Source: Diphasiastrum complanatum (lineage: Eukaryota > Streptophyta > Lycopodiopsida > Lycopodiales > Lycopodiaceae). Taken from it: a DNA stretch of 64,000 bases. Below, in pieces: positions 11,866 through 24,510 of this stretch (positions are counted from its first letter, which is position 1; each line of letters starts with the position of its first letter). The position numbers were made by a program, and so were the translations under genes. The stretch is taken from assembly GCA_029204225.1 (NCBI GenBank), contig CM055111.1, positions 15,068,576 to 15,132,575 of the forward strand. Reading direction: 5' to 3'. Under the pieces are notes generated by a model. The model was not told where the DNA came from, made no database searches, and worked only from the letters and a program-made list of their open reading frames with translations.

Positions 11866-12387
11866 TTGGTGTCGTATACTCCATCTTGATCCCATGCTCA
11901 TCACAAAAATCCTTAAACTTGGTAGATATGTACTCTCCACCATTGTCGCTCCTTAAGCACTTGATCCTTGTGGAAATTGGTCCTCCCTTGCATTCATGAA
12001 CTTAATAAAGACATTATACGGTTCATCTTTGCTCTTTAGCAAATAGATCCAACAATACATCTTAGCTCCACTATTGCTGATTGTAGGAATTCCATGAATA
12101 TCCGAATGTACAACTTGAAAAGGCTTTGTAGATCTAGCATAAGGTAGTCTATGTGACTTTGACAAAGCACAAGAACATGATTGATGCTACTTAAGGATTT
12201 AAGAAGACCAATCACAACTTGCTTCTTAGCCATTACCTCCAATGGCTTGAGTTGAGGTGCCCCATCCTTCTATGCCAACCTCTTGAATAGGTATTTGCTC
12301 ACTTGCCACAAATCCAACTTGGTTAGCAATAACACAAGCATCTAATTTGAACAACTTCCCTTGTCTTTTCCCTTGCAATCAAGATAG
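11866..12387 (-). pseudogene. Copia integrase fragment, inverted
   Basis: The minus strand carries the end of the copia protease/integrase spacer (GKLFKLDACVIANQ) and then the integrase core. KPFQVVHSDIHG supplies the first catalytic Asp region, and SDNGGEYISTKFKDFC the second. It ends near KMEYTTP, before the catalytic Glu. Frames change near 11960 and 12200. Both ends join plus-strand copia: gag on the left (11865) and the integrase C-terminal part on the right (12388). Flipping this block restores the normal order gag, integrase N-part, integrase C-part on the plus strand. Confidence 0.8.
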
Positions 12388-12575
12388 GATGGAAGGACAC
12401 CTTTCGAGATGTTATTCAAGAGGAGGTCGAGTGTCAAGTCTCTTAGAAATTTTGGATGCACATGCTATGTCAACATAACTCCTGATGATAGGACCAAGGA
12501 GGATCCGTCTTCAAGAAAAGGTATATTTGTTGGATATAGTGAGGTGAGTAAAGCCTACAAGGTTTACATTATTTG
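12388..12575 (+). pseudogene. Copia integrase C-terminal fragment
   Basis: The plus strand reads TPFEMLFKRRSSVKSL, then RNFGCTCYV and RKGIFVGYSEVSKAYKV. This matches the copia segment linking the integrase core to the reverse transcriptase. It ends near 12575, where minus-strand gag begins, so another breakpoint lies there. The missing stretch between TTP in the inverted piece and TPFEM here contains the integrase catalytic Glu. Confidence 0.8.
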
Positions 12576-13022
12576 CACAAGCTCATCATCTTGTATTTTC
12601 TCACTTATGATGGAAAGTTCTTTATTGAGAGATTTTATCCTCAAGACATATTCTTGGGCACTCTCTTCACTACCTCTAATGCTTTGTAGAACCTTATTTC
12701 TAAGCATAAGCACTCTAGAGGTGTTCTTGGATTCATAAATCCCTCTCAAGGAGTCCCAAGCCTCCTTGGTTGAGGTACAAGATGCAACTTCTTTAAGAAG
12801 TTCATTACTAACATTCATTTTAAGACAATGCAATGCTAGCCTAGATCTCTTCTTGTACTTCACTAGATCTGGTCCTCCTTGAGGCTCTTCCTCTTCACCA
12901 AGAACAAGATGATACAAATCTTGGAGCACTAGAAATGACTCCATTCTTACTTTCCAAATTGAGTAGTTACTTGAACTGAACTTTTCACTAGCTTCAAGAA
13001 GATAGTCTCCAGTTGAACCCAT
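12576..13022 (-). pseudogene. Copia-4 gag fragment
   Basis: Open minus-strand frame from ATG at 13022 encoding about 148 residues of UBN2-type gag (GSTGDYLLEASEKFSSSNYS, then WKVRMESFLVLQDLY). It is close to Copia-2 gag. It runs to EKIQDDELVQI and is cut at 12576 by plus-strand integrase sequence. No in-frame stop lies before the break, so this copy may be relatively young. Confidence 0.85.
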
Positions 13023-13631
13023 TTTACTAGTAACAAGTACAACAAATGTACTATTTAAAGGTTCTCCCTTCTCTCTTTCTCAAAATTTAGCCACAAAGCT
13101 ACTCGCTTGAATCTCACAAAACTCAAGAAGTAAGATCTATAATTATCTTAAACTCAAAAAGACTTGGGAAATAATATTCTACACACACTATCCTCTTGGA
13201 AAATTTTGATTTGACTCTTGGAAGTGCCTATGCCTCCCTATGGTGTTAAGAATGGTCTTAGTCTCTTTCTAAAACTAAAAACATCAGCCTCAAAGCTCAC
13301 TCTCAATTATTTAGAGGTTGATCAAAGATCTAACACCATTTCACATCAATTCTACAATGAGATGATTGGATTTTTACAAAGCAAATCACTAGTTTCACTC
13401 TCACAATTTTGTTTGAAGCACAAATATGGAAAAATCACATAGATATGGTGAAAGTACAATTCCAGCAGCCTCTCACACGTGTGGGAAGTAAACCTGAACT
13501 TTACACACTCATTTGAACTTCAAATCTTCAAGTAAACTATTGGTTAGAGTCGCCCTCCTTCAAATTAATTTTAGCACCAATTCTTTGTGCAAAATAAAGA
13601 GTTTTGGATCATTATCAAAGCTCTTAGACTT
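13023..13631 (-). repeat. Copia-4 untranslated leader
   Basis: Non-coding leader between the PBS (13632) and the gag start. It contains a CACACGTGTG palindrome at 13474-13483. The plus-strand ORF in this stretch is not supported. Confidence 0.6.
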
Positions 13632-13644
13632 GGCTCTGATACCA
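13632..13644 (-). other. Primer binding site of Copia-4
   Basis: The minus strand reads TGGTATCAGAGCC, complementary to initiator tRNA-Met, directly after an LTR ending CACA. Confidence 0.9.
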
Positions 13645-14900
13645 TGTGAAATTTCAAAGTAATGGACTCCATTTGATCTACAAAAGATCAATAAGAGAGA
13701 TTGGAAACTTGGAATTTTGATCTATATCAAAACTAGCATCACATCTAGCTTCTACTTGACAATTTCTATAGATCCAAGCCATTAGAGGAGTTTTGAGCTC
13801 CAAAAAAGACCCTTTAAGAATTTGCAAGATGTAGTTTATATTATTAAAATATTATAACACTAATAGTTTTGACTTTCCAAAACTTTTTAATTGTAGCTCA
13901 AAAGTGTATCATGTAACATATCATTGGAAAGCCCTTGTTGAGCGCTTTTCCATGCACCAAACTCGGCTAAATTCGGACTTACCACTAAGAGGTTATGCCA
14001 TTTTTAGTGTGGAATCAAAATGTGGACTCAAAAAGTTACATTACGTAGATTTCAAATTTGAGTGTTTTGATTGGTCCATGTGTAAGAAAAAATATAAAAG
14101 AAATCTTTACAAAGGGTCTTTTTTGGATTTCGAACTCCTCTAATGAAGAACAACAAAAAATAATGATCCAAAGGCTTCACACGTGTGAATTACAACCACT
14201 ATATGGCCTGCTAAATAACATATGTTTACTTAACAGATCCTAAGCATACATTCAAAAAGAACATGCATAGAGAGTTGAAATCACCAAGATTGCTCCCAAA
14301 TCAATGTTTCTCATCATTGACCTCCAAATGGATCTCACATGGATGATATACAAAATCTTCATAGTCTCTCTCTAAGCTATATCCAGCACGTGTGAGACAT
14401 TTCATAGTGCTTATCCATCAACTTTGGCTAAGATTTCACTAATTTGCCACATCATCATTGGTGGCTAGTGTTGACCTTCTAGATTCATACAATCTAGGAG
14501 ATAACTCCTACAATTTAGGAGATTTGACATTTGACTCAAATGAAATATATATACAATTGATCTGAACTCTATGCTTGACATTTCACACGTGGGAGACCAC
14601 TCCTGCCCATGTGATATAGTATTTTCTACCACTAGAATGGTGCCAAGTGGCATGGTACTATTAAACTAGTTTTTGGCCAATTTAACCACTAGTTTCCAGA
14701 TCAAATGAGATGTACAACCTATATGATCTATCTAAATGACTTGGGCATAGATTTCACATGTGGAAAAAGGTTCGACACATGTCTAACGATGATAGGTACA
14801 AGTCATTATGGTATTACAAGATTTGATCAAGTTACCTTTTGCCAATTTTAACATTAAACACTGGACTTGCAATATTTTGTCAAAATTCACCTAGAGGACC
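13645..14900 (-). repeat. Copia LTR4-A (5' LTR of Copia-4)
   Basis: This is an AT-rich LTR read leftward; the inner edge at 13645 is firm, while the outer edge near 14.9 kb is approximate. It resembles 52871-53670 (shared landmark GCCAAGTGGCAT). It carries several CACGTG-core palindromes: TTCACACGTGTGAA at 14176-14189, CACGTGTGAG at 14389 and CACACGTGGG at 14584. I see no coding sequence. Confidence 0.65.
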
Positions 14901-15129
14901 TAGGGTTTGAGCCCGAAATCAGTGTTGCCTCTTCCTACATGCTATTATACTCATTGCTACACATTATAGCCCTTCATAATGCCATTCTAAGCTATTTCAA
15001 GTGAAGACACAAATTTGGACAAAAATAACATGCTCAAAGTGTGTACAAATGACTTGCTTTTGGACTTTGGTATAATAGAAAAGTACAACAAAACATATAA
15101 TCTTAATGAGCTCTGCTAGAGGAATTCAA
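14901..15129. other. Unassigned spacer
   Basis: AT-rich sequence between LTR4-A and the gypsy integrase scrap. I see nothing in it. Confidence 0.3.
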
Positions 15130-15580
15130 GCCCATTACATCATAGTGACAACAAATTATTTTACTAAATGGGCCATTAGAGTAGCTAATGTAGCCATCCG
15201 AAGCTAAGTTTCTCTATGAAATGTAATTATGTGCTTTTGATGTCATTTAGAGCTTGTGAGTGATCGTGGCACTAACTTTCTAAATGAAATAATACAAGTA
15301 CTCCTATTTGACTTTCTTGTGATCAATCACTAGAGTACATTTTACTACCCCCATTTATAAGCTTGCCACCGGTCACACCCCGTTCCAACTCATTTATGGT
15401 CTCGAGGTAGTTGTGCCTACCGAAATTGTTGTCTCCAGTCTCCAACTGGCCACAAAAGAATGGTTTGACAATATTAAGTCTACAAAATGACTTTTAGATT
15501 TACTTATGAATCTATGTAAAACTAGAACAACTGCCTTGCATGCCCTGCACACTGAAAAGAAATGATGTAAAGCTTGGCAA
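15130..15580 (+). pseudogene. Gypsy integrase fragment
   Basis: Plus-strand frames with several stops still read like the integrase core of the gypsy family at 28313-29974: TNYFTKWA around the first Asp, then LVSDRGTHFLNE around the second, followed by a decayed FYYPH segment. A short match to the basic tail (TEKK, CKAW) follows near 15550. It is isolated, with no RNase H before it. Confidence 0.7.
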
Positions 15581-15748
15581 TTTTCTACTCCATTGTCTTT
15601 GGTTTTTTTGACCATATTTGTAGGGCTCTCGCCTGTCACGACTTGTAGTAGTTGCGTTCCCAAGGGAGCATGACCTCACCTTCAAACTATTAGCAAGAAG
15701 TATGGAGAGTGAACCTGTGAGAGAGAAGAGAGAAACACCAAGAGAGAT

Positions 15749-15904
<156 letters not shown>

Positions 15905-16252
15905 CAATTGGAAAAATTGCTTTAGATTAGCAAGATTGATCTACAGTACCAAGGAAATGGCCTCCTTTTATAGTTGAGAGGTAGCCCTAATTTCCTACCT
16001 CCCTTGACTTTCAAATTCAAGTATTTGGTGGGAAAGGACCCTCCAATCACTAACTTGACTTTTAGGCCTCTAAACTTATTTACTTGTGTAAATAGCCTAA
16101 AAGTCTCTTTATTGCTATCTATTTGGTCAAATAAAAATGTGATCATTGGGTTGGACTTACAGACACAGGGTGCCAAATCTCTCTCACTTATTAACTACTA
16201 ATAAATGAATAATTTAATTAAGGTTGCCTCGGTATCCACAAACCCTCCAACA
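15905..16252 (-). repeat. Gypsy LTR fragment (GyLTR-D)
   Basis: Minus strand from 16252 (TGTTGGAGGGTTTGTGGAT) matches the first 350 or so bases of the gypsy LTRs, including the region around the TATA box, then stops at the GA repeat. It is the most diverged of the four copies. Confidence 0.75.
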
Positions 16253-17189
16253 ATATTTTTGTTTGTAGGGACACGGAGCATTATGGTAGATTAACTGGTC
16301 TGCACATTGTGAATGTGACAGTACCTAGAAAACTTGCAATGTTGGAAAGTGACATACTCGGTCCAGATATGACCATCAAATTTCGACTCCATTCTAGACA
16401 TTAAATGCTTGTCATCGGAGTCTGGCATTATAAGGAAATATTTCAGGACATGCTTTAAGTAGTTTGAAAAAAACAATCATATCTATGTGCATTTTTTATG
16501 ATTTTACTTGATATTATTTTGAAAAACATTTTGTTAATGGCAAAAATTCTTAAAGTTACAAATACACATAAGATAAGATATCCTTTATAACAAGTTTGTA
16601 GCCTTAAAGAGTTGAGATTAATGAGTCTAGAAGAAATGGGTGGATTGACATTTTCCGAGTAGAGTTTTGCGAGTTTGTAATTGCAAACAATACGAATTGT
16701 GGCTATTACCATTTTTTCTAAAAAGAAATCAAATATACATGGAATATTCCCTACATACCAAGGTACACGGAAAAACATCAATGTTGTATTTGACAGTATT
16801 GATGATGCAAGTTTCAAGATGCACAATTTTTTTTCAAATATCAATACATCATTGTACATGTTTGATATATATTAAAAATTTTCCAACTATTTGTAGCCTT
16901 TCAGAAGACATTTTCTATTTACCAGAACTTATCGGGTAAGCTCTAAGGGTCCAAAACATCAATAGTGCATCACATGTTAACTACATCATCATTCGAAAGC
17001 AATAACAAAAAGGACAAAAATACATCTCGAAATCGTACTGTAAAACGTAATGAGTTACATCCCGAAATTTGTTGCATCATGAAACTATTAGAAAGGCACC
17101 CCTTCGAGCAATTCCAAAATGAACATAAGATTTGTTCGAGACGTAAATCCAATACGTGCAAAAACCACAATCCTAGGAATCTATGTAAC
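16253..17189. other. Unassigned AT-rich stretch
   Basis: No convincing frame or repeat seen. It may be the 3' end of the Mutator-like remnant that follows on the minus strand. Confidence 0.3.
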
Positions 17190-19830
17190 TATCTATCTTC
17201 TAAAATGTTGCTATCAATCATGTCTTCGACAATACATGAAACAACTCTTGGTCATCCATAATGGGTTGATGAATGGACATGTTCTCAATCACATCCAATC
17301 CCTTCACATGCAAATGAATGGAGTACATATGTTTACATGGAATATATATTTTTATTGGCAATGGACTTTTGGAAATCCATGCACGTGCATGATGGCTCGG
17401 CAAAAATCACAACATTATATTTTGTACATGATTTGTTGCTATCAAAGCTTTCAATGACAAACAATTCTTTTTTCTATTGTGGTGTCCTTGTTATTTTTCG
17501 AACATCGACATCCAAAAGCAATGCTCTTGCTACTCTGTCCTTTGTCTCTTCAAAGAACCTGATCTCTGTCTCATTTTTTTACATGTATGCGACATTGGGT
17601 TTTTAGGATCCATGTCTTGGTTTGATACCTAAGGATTAAAATTGGGTATATTAGCAGTTCCAATAGTAGCGCCAATACCAGGATTTGTAGATCCCTCTGA
17701 TTCTTTCATTTTCCTTTCGCCACTAGATATCCACCCATAGTTAATATATCAAGTTCATTCTGTGTTAACGAACTGCCTTTCTGCACCATCCAACAATTTT
17801 TTACTCTAGCTAGAGCATCACAAATATTTTTATTTAAACTCCAGGTGCATCGCACATCGTTTTCACAAAACCACATGTCCTTATTGCACTCATCACAATT
17901 GTATTTTCATCTTCCATAAAAAGTAGGGCCTATAGATGTTGTGATTAACTTGTTGCAACGTCCTCTACCCTCTGCTTTCATTCCTTGACACCTTATTTGC
18001 TTTTTTGGGCTCAAACAACCCACTAGCTACTATTTATAACTCTCTCGATCTCATGTTTTTGCAAAATGTTGTCTGAATGAAATCTTGACACCACAGGATG
18101 CGGAACTAGACTTGCAAAAAAATTAGGAGGACAACTATTTCCATGATGTCCTTGATAACTCTTTCTATGATGCCTTGATATATATTCCATATCTGGGCGA
18201 CGAGATACAATATCTTTTTCATTGTTCCTTTATTGCATTGGACATTTTCTTCTCAATGTTTGCATGTTTTTTACATTGGCGTCTTCAGAAGTAAGGTCTC
18301 TTGTCTCCACGAAGCTGTTAACAGATTCTGAAAATGAGGCACCAACAAATGAAGCACGACGACCTGCACACACTCGAGCAAGCAAATCTTGTAGATTTAG
18401 ACCTTTGCCTATGAACATCCCAACCCGAAAATATTTTTCTCTTGAACCCTAAACTATGGCATTTGCCATATCACCCACCGATGCCTCGTATAGGGGTACT
18501 TTTGTGCCTTGATTGTCCATTATTTGCCAAAGACTAATATTGTACAACCTCCACCAAATTTGTTGTGGGTATCAAAGCCTCATCCACATCATTCATCATC
18601 TAACATACATGCAAACAACAAAAAGAGATTAGCTATTATCTTGTGTGTTCAATGATCATAACCACAATATGTTGAAGATGTACCTCACAAATGAACTTTT
18701 TCCATCGAAAGATCCTATTTCTCCACCATGCAAGCCAACTCTCCAACTCCTTGTAACTATTTTCATATGTGTGTCCAATTTCCCACCAAACAGATATTTT
18801 GTTGAAGACATCCGCATCTGATCTGATAACTACATTCCTCCACTGAAGACACAGTCCAATATGTTCATCTCTATAATCAATCTTGATATATTTCTTAGTG
18901 TTTTTTCTTACACTATCCATGAAATGAAAGAGACAAGATTCTTTTCCAACCAGGGGGACTTTTGGATCTTCTTCCATAGATAATGCATACTGCCAGCCAA
19001 TTTGCCTATGCTTCATCTGTCATAAATCCTCTAAACTATATTGGCTTATCCCAATGTCTAGCCATCACGTGGTTCATCAATTCCCAAAAGAGTACTTGTG
19101 CCTGAACGTCTTGTAGTTTCATTTCCCAAAAAATTGCAACTTCCTTTTAGACATCAAATATACAAAAAAAAAAGTGACTTAGGAGACTTTACAATATTAC
19201 CTTGTATCATATACATGGCATGCCATGGTCCCCTAGTCTCGTACACGATACACATGATCGAAACAACACCAAGCTTTTGTCAAATCTCCTCCTAGTTGCA
19301 TTCTTCTCACAAGATCTACCCCAGAAACAAGGCCCATAGTTGACATCTTGAACACATAACATCTGTCATTTTTGTCATGAAGTTGTCCAAGAAACATGGA
19401 TCCTTGAAAGAAATTGTATTTAGAATGTTCCTTTAAATAGATAAGTGAAGTAATATCTTGTGACAAATCCACTAGCTGCAGCTCCTTTCTAGCCGTAACA
19501 ATCCATCTTTTCAACCTGTATCAATCAAAACAACCAATCCACTCAAATAAAGAACTTAATCATAGGTTTAGTTATTGCAACATAAGGTTCTCTAAACCAA
19601 CAGTTTTTCCTATTTGGTTTTCCATATTCTTGAGCTGATCACTTGACTGTGCCCAATCTTGCAAATGGAAGTGTTTGCAGAACATTTGAAATGCTCCATT
19701 GATTAGATATGATACTTTTTGAAACAAAATCACTTCTTCTAATCTCCACTACACTATCTTCATCTCCAAAAATGGACTCCGTGCAATCCATTGGAGAGGC
19801 AGACATCTTTCTTATATTGATTGATTTCAT
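17190..19830 (-). pseudogene. Mutator-like transposase remnant with SWIM finger
   Basis: Minus-strand scraps follow the order of MULE/FAR1-type transposases. 19514-19233 ends in a DLVRRMQLGGDLTKAWCCF segment. Near 19030, FMTDEA and ANWLAV resemble the motif around a catalytic Asp. 19016-18636 has ESCLFHFMDSVRKN, like the (L)C-FH motif. Near 17400, PSCTCMDFQKS is followed, after a frame change, by IPCKHMYSIHLH, giving the CxC...CxH pattern of a SWIM zinc finger. Many stops and frame changes and a poorly conserved middle (17.6-18.6 kb) show it is dead. Terminal inverted repeats were not found. The family assignment rests on motif order and is moderate. Confidence 0.5.
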
Positions 19831-20464
19831 GAAATTCTCCTATCAAACAAGAAAACAATTCTCCTATCAAACAAGCCACAATATACTTCTACACTAGGCT
19901 ACTATGAAGCCAATGAAACATATGATCGTCTTATAATTTAACAATTCCTTTATTAACAATATTCCAATTTTAGTTGTGGAATTTTGGTTTTCTTCAAGGA
20001 CCAAAGGCAGATGGTCAAACTACACGAGAAATAATAGAGCACCTAATCTATTATGCATGTAACTTAATTTACAATTTATTAGCCGTAACTGTAATTAATG
20101 GCTGCAATTTGTTTATGTCAACTTCATTAAACCAATGACGACCTGTAATGATATTTCGGCTCACAAACCTAGTAGTATCTAATCCATATGTGCAAGGCTC
20201 GTTATTGAACATGGAAGGTTTAATAAATGACTTTTAATGAGCACCTAAAGAGATAGATGCCAATCCGGGAATAGGGTTTAGGATTTTAGACCACAATGTG
20301 AGAAGGTGAAGCAAGAGCTTGAGAGAGTAGGAGCAAACCCTAAACTCCAAAGAGAGAGCAAGCCAATGCCATTGAGAGAGAGAAGGGGAAGTCGTCCTCA
20401 AGCCCTCATTCACCACAATAACCAGTTGGAGTGCAGAGTGAGAAAGGAATGCAAGGAAGGCTAC
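19831..20464. other. Unassigned stretch
   Basis: AT-rich to about 20230, then a higher-GC, purine-rich part (20290-20400) with short frames on both strands. I recognise no gene. Confidence 0.3.
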
Positions 20465-20528
20465 AAATTTTTTTGCAGCAGGTGCAGCAGGGGTACTCGA
20501 TAGCCAAGTACCTGCTGCAAATTTTTTT
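20465..20528. repeat. Hairpin A with GCAGCAGGT arms
   Basis: Arms TTTGCAGCAGGT (about 20472-20483) and ACCTGCTGCAAA (20510-20521) flank a 26-base loop, and runs of T extend both ends. The same arm sequence forms a second hairpin at 21176-21207. Confidence 0.7.
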
Positions 20529-21175
20529 TGACAATGACCAGTCTATAAATCTGGGAAACAGCCCACTAGAAGAAGTTTTAAACTTTGATAAGGTTTTGAT
20601 AGAAATTTGTTCTCCTATCCCTACACGATAACGTCAACGCACATTAGTGCAGACGATCCAGCACTCATGCATCTTGTCACTGATGCTGGCAGGTCCTTGG
20701 AAAGATTTTAATGTTCTAAAGCATATTGAAGTTCTCAAGTGCCAAGAAAGTTGATGCGAACAAGTGCCATACCACTAGACAACTGCACCTAACTTCTGGT
20801 TTGCAAGTGTTACATATATAGCCAGTTGCTCTCCACCATAGCTCACATCAATTGTGATCATGTATCTTGATATCTGTAGAACGGGCAATGGGCCCATCTT
20901 TGTCATATCTGCTGGTATGATGTCTGTAGTGGCCTTGCCTTAATAGTATTTGCATTTGAAAGCTCTATCAGAAAATAGAGTATTATTCCCAATCAGTTAT
21001 AAAGAAAAATAATACATTAGGAAGGTGAAAGTCCTTGTTGAATTTGTTCAGTAGTGTTTTGTGACTGCAACCATACCATTGCCAAGGAAGCTTTATTAGG
21101 ATCTCTTTTCGGTTGATTCTCATGTGTGACTCATTGTTATATGCATTGAGAGCAGGCATCACTCCAACTATCAAC
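20529..21175. other. Stretch between the two related hairpins
   Basis: About 650 bases without a clear gene. Short frames include DDPALMHLVTDAGRSLERF near 20650-20710 (+). It could be the body of a small mobile element bounded by the hairpins. Confidence 0.3.
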
Positions 21176-21207
21176 TTTGCAGCAGAGGTCTCGCGACCTG
21201 CTGCAAA
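21176..21207. repeat. Hairpin B with GCAGCAGGT arms
   Basis: TTTGCAGCAG, one bulged A, then GGTC pair with GACC and CTGCTGCAAA around a TCGC loop. The arms are nearly the same as in hairpin A. Confidence 0.75.
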
Positions 21208-23265
21208 AAAAATTTGTTTGTAGAAAACTGATTGACAAACAATTATCTTTACAAGAAAATCAACAAAATTTTCTCTTTACACTGGTTGATTGATGTCCAA
21301 ACAGTTATCCTAGTTTGAGACAAGTGTATACTAGTCATCAATTTTCCATGCTTTACATAATGGTTGTCTGCAATATTTCATTTATAACTTGCTATTAGAC
21401 ATTTGCATTGTGGATGAGACAATTACCATGCATGGCTTTTTGCTTCTCATCACACTGCAAATTATGCTTTTTGCTTCTCATCATACTACTGCAGGTTGAG
21501 CATGGGATTATTTTCAATGTTACTGATATGAATCCCCATGCATTTGCAATCCAAATATTTTATATGAAAAGTAATATGTATACAAGAAGATCAGTTTATC
21601 TCTGACAATCAGTTTATTTTTAGCTTAACATTTTGAACTAATTTTGTTGATGGTCATCATGCACTAAACATTTTTTTTTATTGAGAATGTTGTTTATTGT
21701 GAAAATATGTTGTAGTATGGTGTGCACAAGATAGACAAAAAAAGCATCAATGATGGCTGAGGGATCACATGCAACAAGCACATCTGGCTTAGTTGAGAGT
21801 TCCGTTTTAGATATGGTTTGAATGCAAAAAACACATTTGATTGTAGTGAGTATTGTATCTTCAATTCATTACTAAAGAGATTTTGATACTTTTGCGTATA
21901 CAAAATAATCTATACTTATAATGGCATTCGTTGTCATGTGCAGGATTTTCACGTGCCTGCTACATCCAGTGGCACTGTAGTTGTTGAGCCTTTGGTGGTG
22001 GAGACAGTTCCTATTGAAGCTATTAGTATGGAGGGCGCTTTGCCTGATGCAGGTATGGATGAAATTGGGATTGAAGAGGGTGATGATGAGATTAAAAGAA
22101 ACAAGGGTTGAAAGAGACTAGATTTTGCTGGTGAGATGGGTGAAGTTTCCTTATCATTTCATTTGGATATGTTATCTGTCACTCTAGACAAATTGATTGT
22201 TAGGAGAGAGAGTTTGTCTTGTAAGCAATGGTACTTTTGCGATTTGGTACTACCGGTTGGTAATACTGGAATTTTTTAGGTTTGGTACTACTGGTACTTT
22301 TTGTAATGCTGGAATTTTTGCAGTTAATACTATCTGAACCTTTGACAATTTTGACAATGGATTTGAACTTCTAGTCTGTTTTGAACTTTTTCGCTATTAC
22401 TTGGTAGTTTCTACGTGTTGTTTAATAATTTTGGTGGTTTTGCACTTTTCACAAGTTCGTTAATTCGAAACATTTGAGATTGAGGTATTATTTTGAATCA
22501 AAACTATTGGCACTTTACTAACTAATGGTACAATTGGTAATTCTACAGTTTGGTACTAATGTAACCTTTCTAACAATTGATATTTTGCAGTTTGGTAGTT
22601 TTGACAAAAAATTTACTATTGGTTTTAATTTTTTTTGGTCTATTTGGAATTTTTAAGATTTTTTTTTGTACTTCCTGGTACTTTTGGATTCACTTTTTAA
22701 TACTGTTTGGCATTTTCTATGCTTGGTTTGGTAGTTTTAAGATTCTGTTTTGTACTTTTGGTACTTCTGGCTTCATTTTTTAGTAGTGTTTGGCACTTTT
22801 ATGCTTTGTTTGATAGTTTTTTGTAAATGCTTGATAGTTTTGAAGCTAATGTATAGTATATTCAGTGTTGGCTATTGTTCATTGTTTGGTGCTATTTTGT
22901 AATAATTCTATTTTGGATTTTCATTGCAGAGGAAATAGAAAAGCTGGAGTCAGATTGGAAAGATGCTCAAGGGCACACTGATTTTGTGAACTTCATGCAA
23001 GAGAGAATCAGCCAGGGGCACAAATTCACTTTGTTTTCGAGACTCACATGGTGGGTGGGGCAGACTATATCCACACCCTTGGGTTTCGCATTGCATGCGG
23101 CAAGTCTTTGGACTCCAGTTTTCTTCTCGGATCATTCATGTGTGCTTGCATGCATTCTTACCATCCATTATGTTTTGTTATGACCATAAGCATCAAAGAC
23201 TTTTGTGTGAAACCAGGGTGCAGTGAGAAGTGTTGGAGAAAGAGGGTGTGTGTCGTGCATGTGAA
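21208..23265 (+). other. Unassigned stretch with possible exon pieces
   Basis: No known gene is recognised. Two stretches look more coding than their surroundings and each follows an intron-like CAG: 21943-22107 (acidic, Val/Glu/Asp-rich, ending in TGA) and 22930-23130 (frame EEIEKLESDWKDAQGHTDFV). Between them, 22200-22870 is T-rich with dozens of degenerate TTTGGTACTTTT-like units. It could be a decayed host gene or another element. Confidence 0.25.
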
Positions 23266-23269
23266 ACGA

Positions 23270-24195
23270 AAATAGCTCAAAAAGAAAATAAACACGAAAA
23301 AAAAGCGAACTCGAAACTCGAACAAGAAACGAACTCGAATAGAAAGCGTTCGTGCGCAGCGGATTGAGCTATATTACTCTTTCTTTAAGCATGACTATGC
23401 CTATAAGAAACAAACAGATCATTAGTGATAGAAATCACAATCGTTCGGATTACGTAGCCAAACATTAATAAAACACCAAAAGAATAATTTGTTGCGAGTA
23501 GCTAGACAAATTATTTATTGTGAACGATTCACGAAGTGCTAGAATGAACTCAACTGATAATCAATCACGAACGATTCGTGAAAGGCAAGACTAAATATTA
23601 GTCATCAACAACTGACTAATAATCACTCGCTAAAAACTGATTACCAGATTGAGCAACAAGAAATTCAGACATAATGAAGAAAAACATAGCAATATCGACG
23701 CAAAATATGAACACAGAACAAAAGAGCTGTTATCAGATTAAGTATAGCAAAATATACATGTCAATAATGCGGTAGAGTACAAGACAATAGCGAACGAAAC
23801 CGCGTGCTCTACAAAGCGAATTCAATTTGTAAAGGAATGAATCTATTACTGATAATAAAAAATCAATGCACAAGGCATCTACTTCGTCTATCTCTGATAA
23901 GCTTCTGATGCTATATTTTACACACTTGATCTTCGATCTCTTAATCAACTGAATATGCAAGTGGTATTCAATATATGTACACAATGTTATAGGTGTGCAG
24001 ATGAAAAAAGTACAAAGTGGATGTGCTGTCTGTAGGAGATCGTGGGTGGCTGCAGTCGTTGTCAAGTATATTAGCGTAGTTGCATGGGGTGAGCATGAAA
24101 AGGACGTGACGTCAGCCTTTGCTGAAGTGAATGTTGGTGAAGATGCAGAAAAATACGTCACTCTGACAAAATGCCTTAGGATTTGATTTACACCC
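23270..24195 (-). repeat. Copia LTR5-B (probable 3' LTR)
   Basis: From about 23660 to 24180 it matches 48790-49500, including GTAGGAGATCGTGGGTGGCTG. The orientation follows the minus-strand RNase H beside it. Edges are approximate. It holds a TGACGTCA palindrome near 24106. Confidence 0.55.
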
Positions 24196-24510
24196 TCCTA
24201 GGGCACCTTTGGCATTTTGTAAGGCAGTGTCATCTTTTTTGCTTGTCACAAAACACAGTCTGATTATCACAAAATAAAATTGTAGGGCTGTACTGATACA
24301 GATTAATGTTTGACAATAAATTTCTCAACCAAAATGCTTCCTTAATAGATTGAGAAGCAGCAATGTATTCTGCTTTTGTAGAAGAAAGTGCGATAGAGGT
24401 TTGCTTACGACTGTTCCATGAGATAGGACCATCGTTCAAGAAGAATGTAAATCCAAATGTGGACTTATGATTGTCTACATCTCCTCCCCAGTTTGCATCA
24501 AAATATTAGC
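24196..24510 (-). pseudogene. Copia-5-type RNase H fragment
   Basis: Minus-strand frame with GGDVDNHKST, NDGPISWNSRKQTSIALSS and AEYIAASQS, the copia RNase H core. It is close to the copy at 50063-49599. It breaks at 24510, where plus-strand copia linker sequence starts, and the C-terminal part is deleted. Confidence 0.8.

Noticed and set aside
22200-22870. Satellite array of TTTGGTAC units
   Set aside because: The units are too irregular in length and spacing to define a repeat. It reads as T-rich low-complexity sequence.
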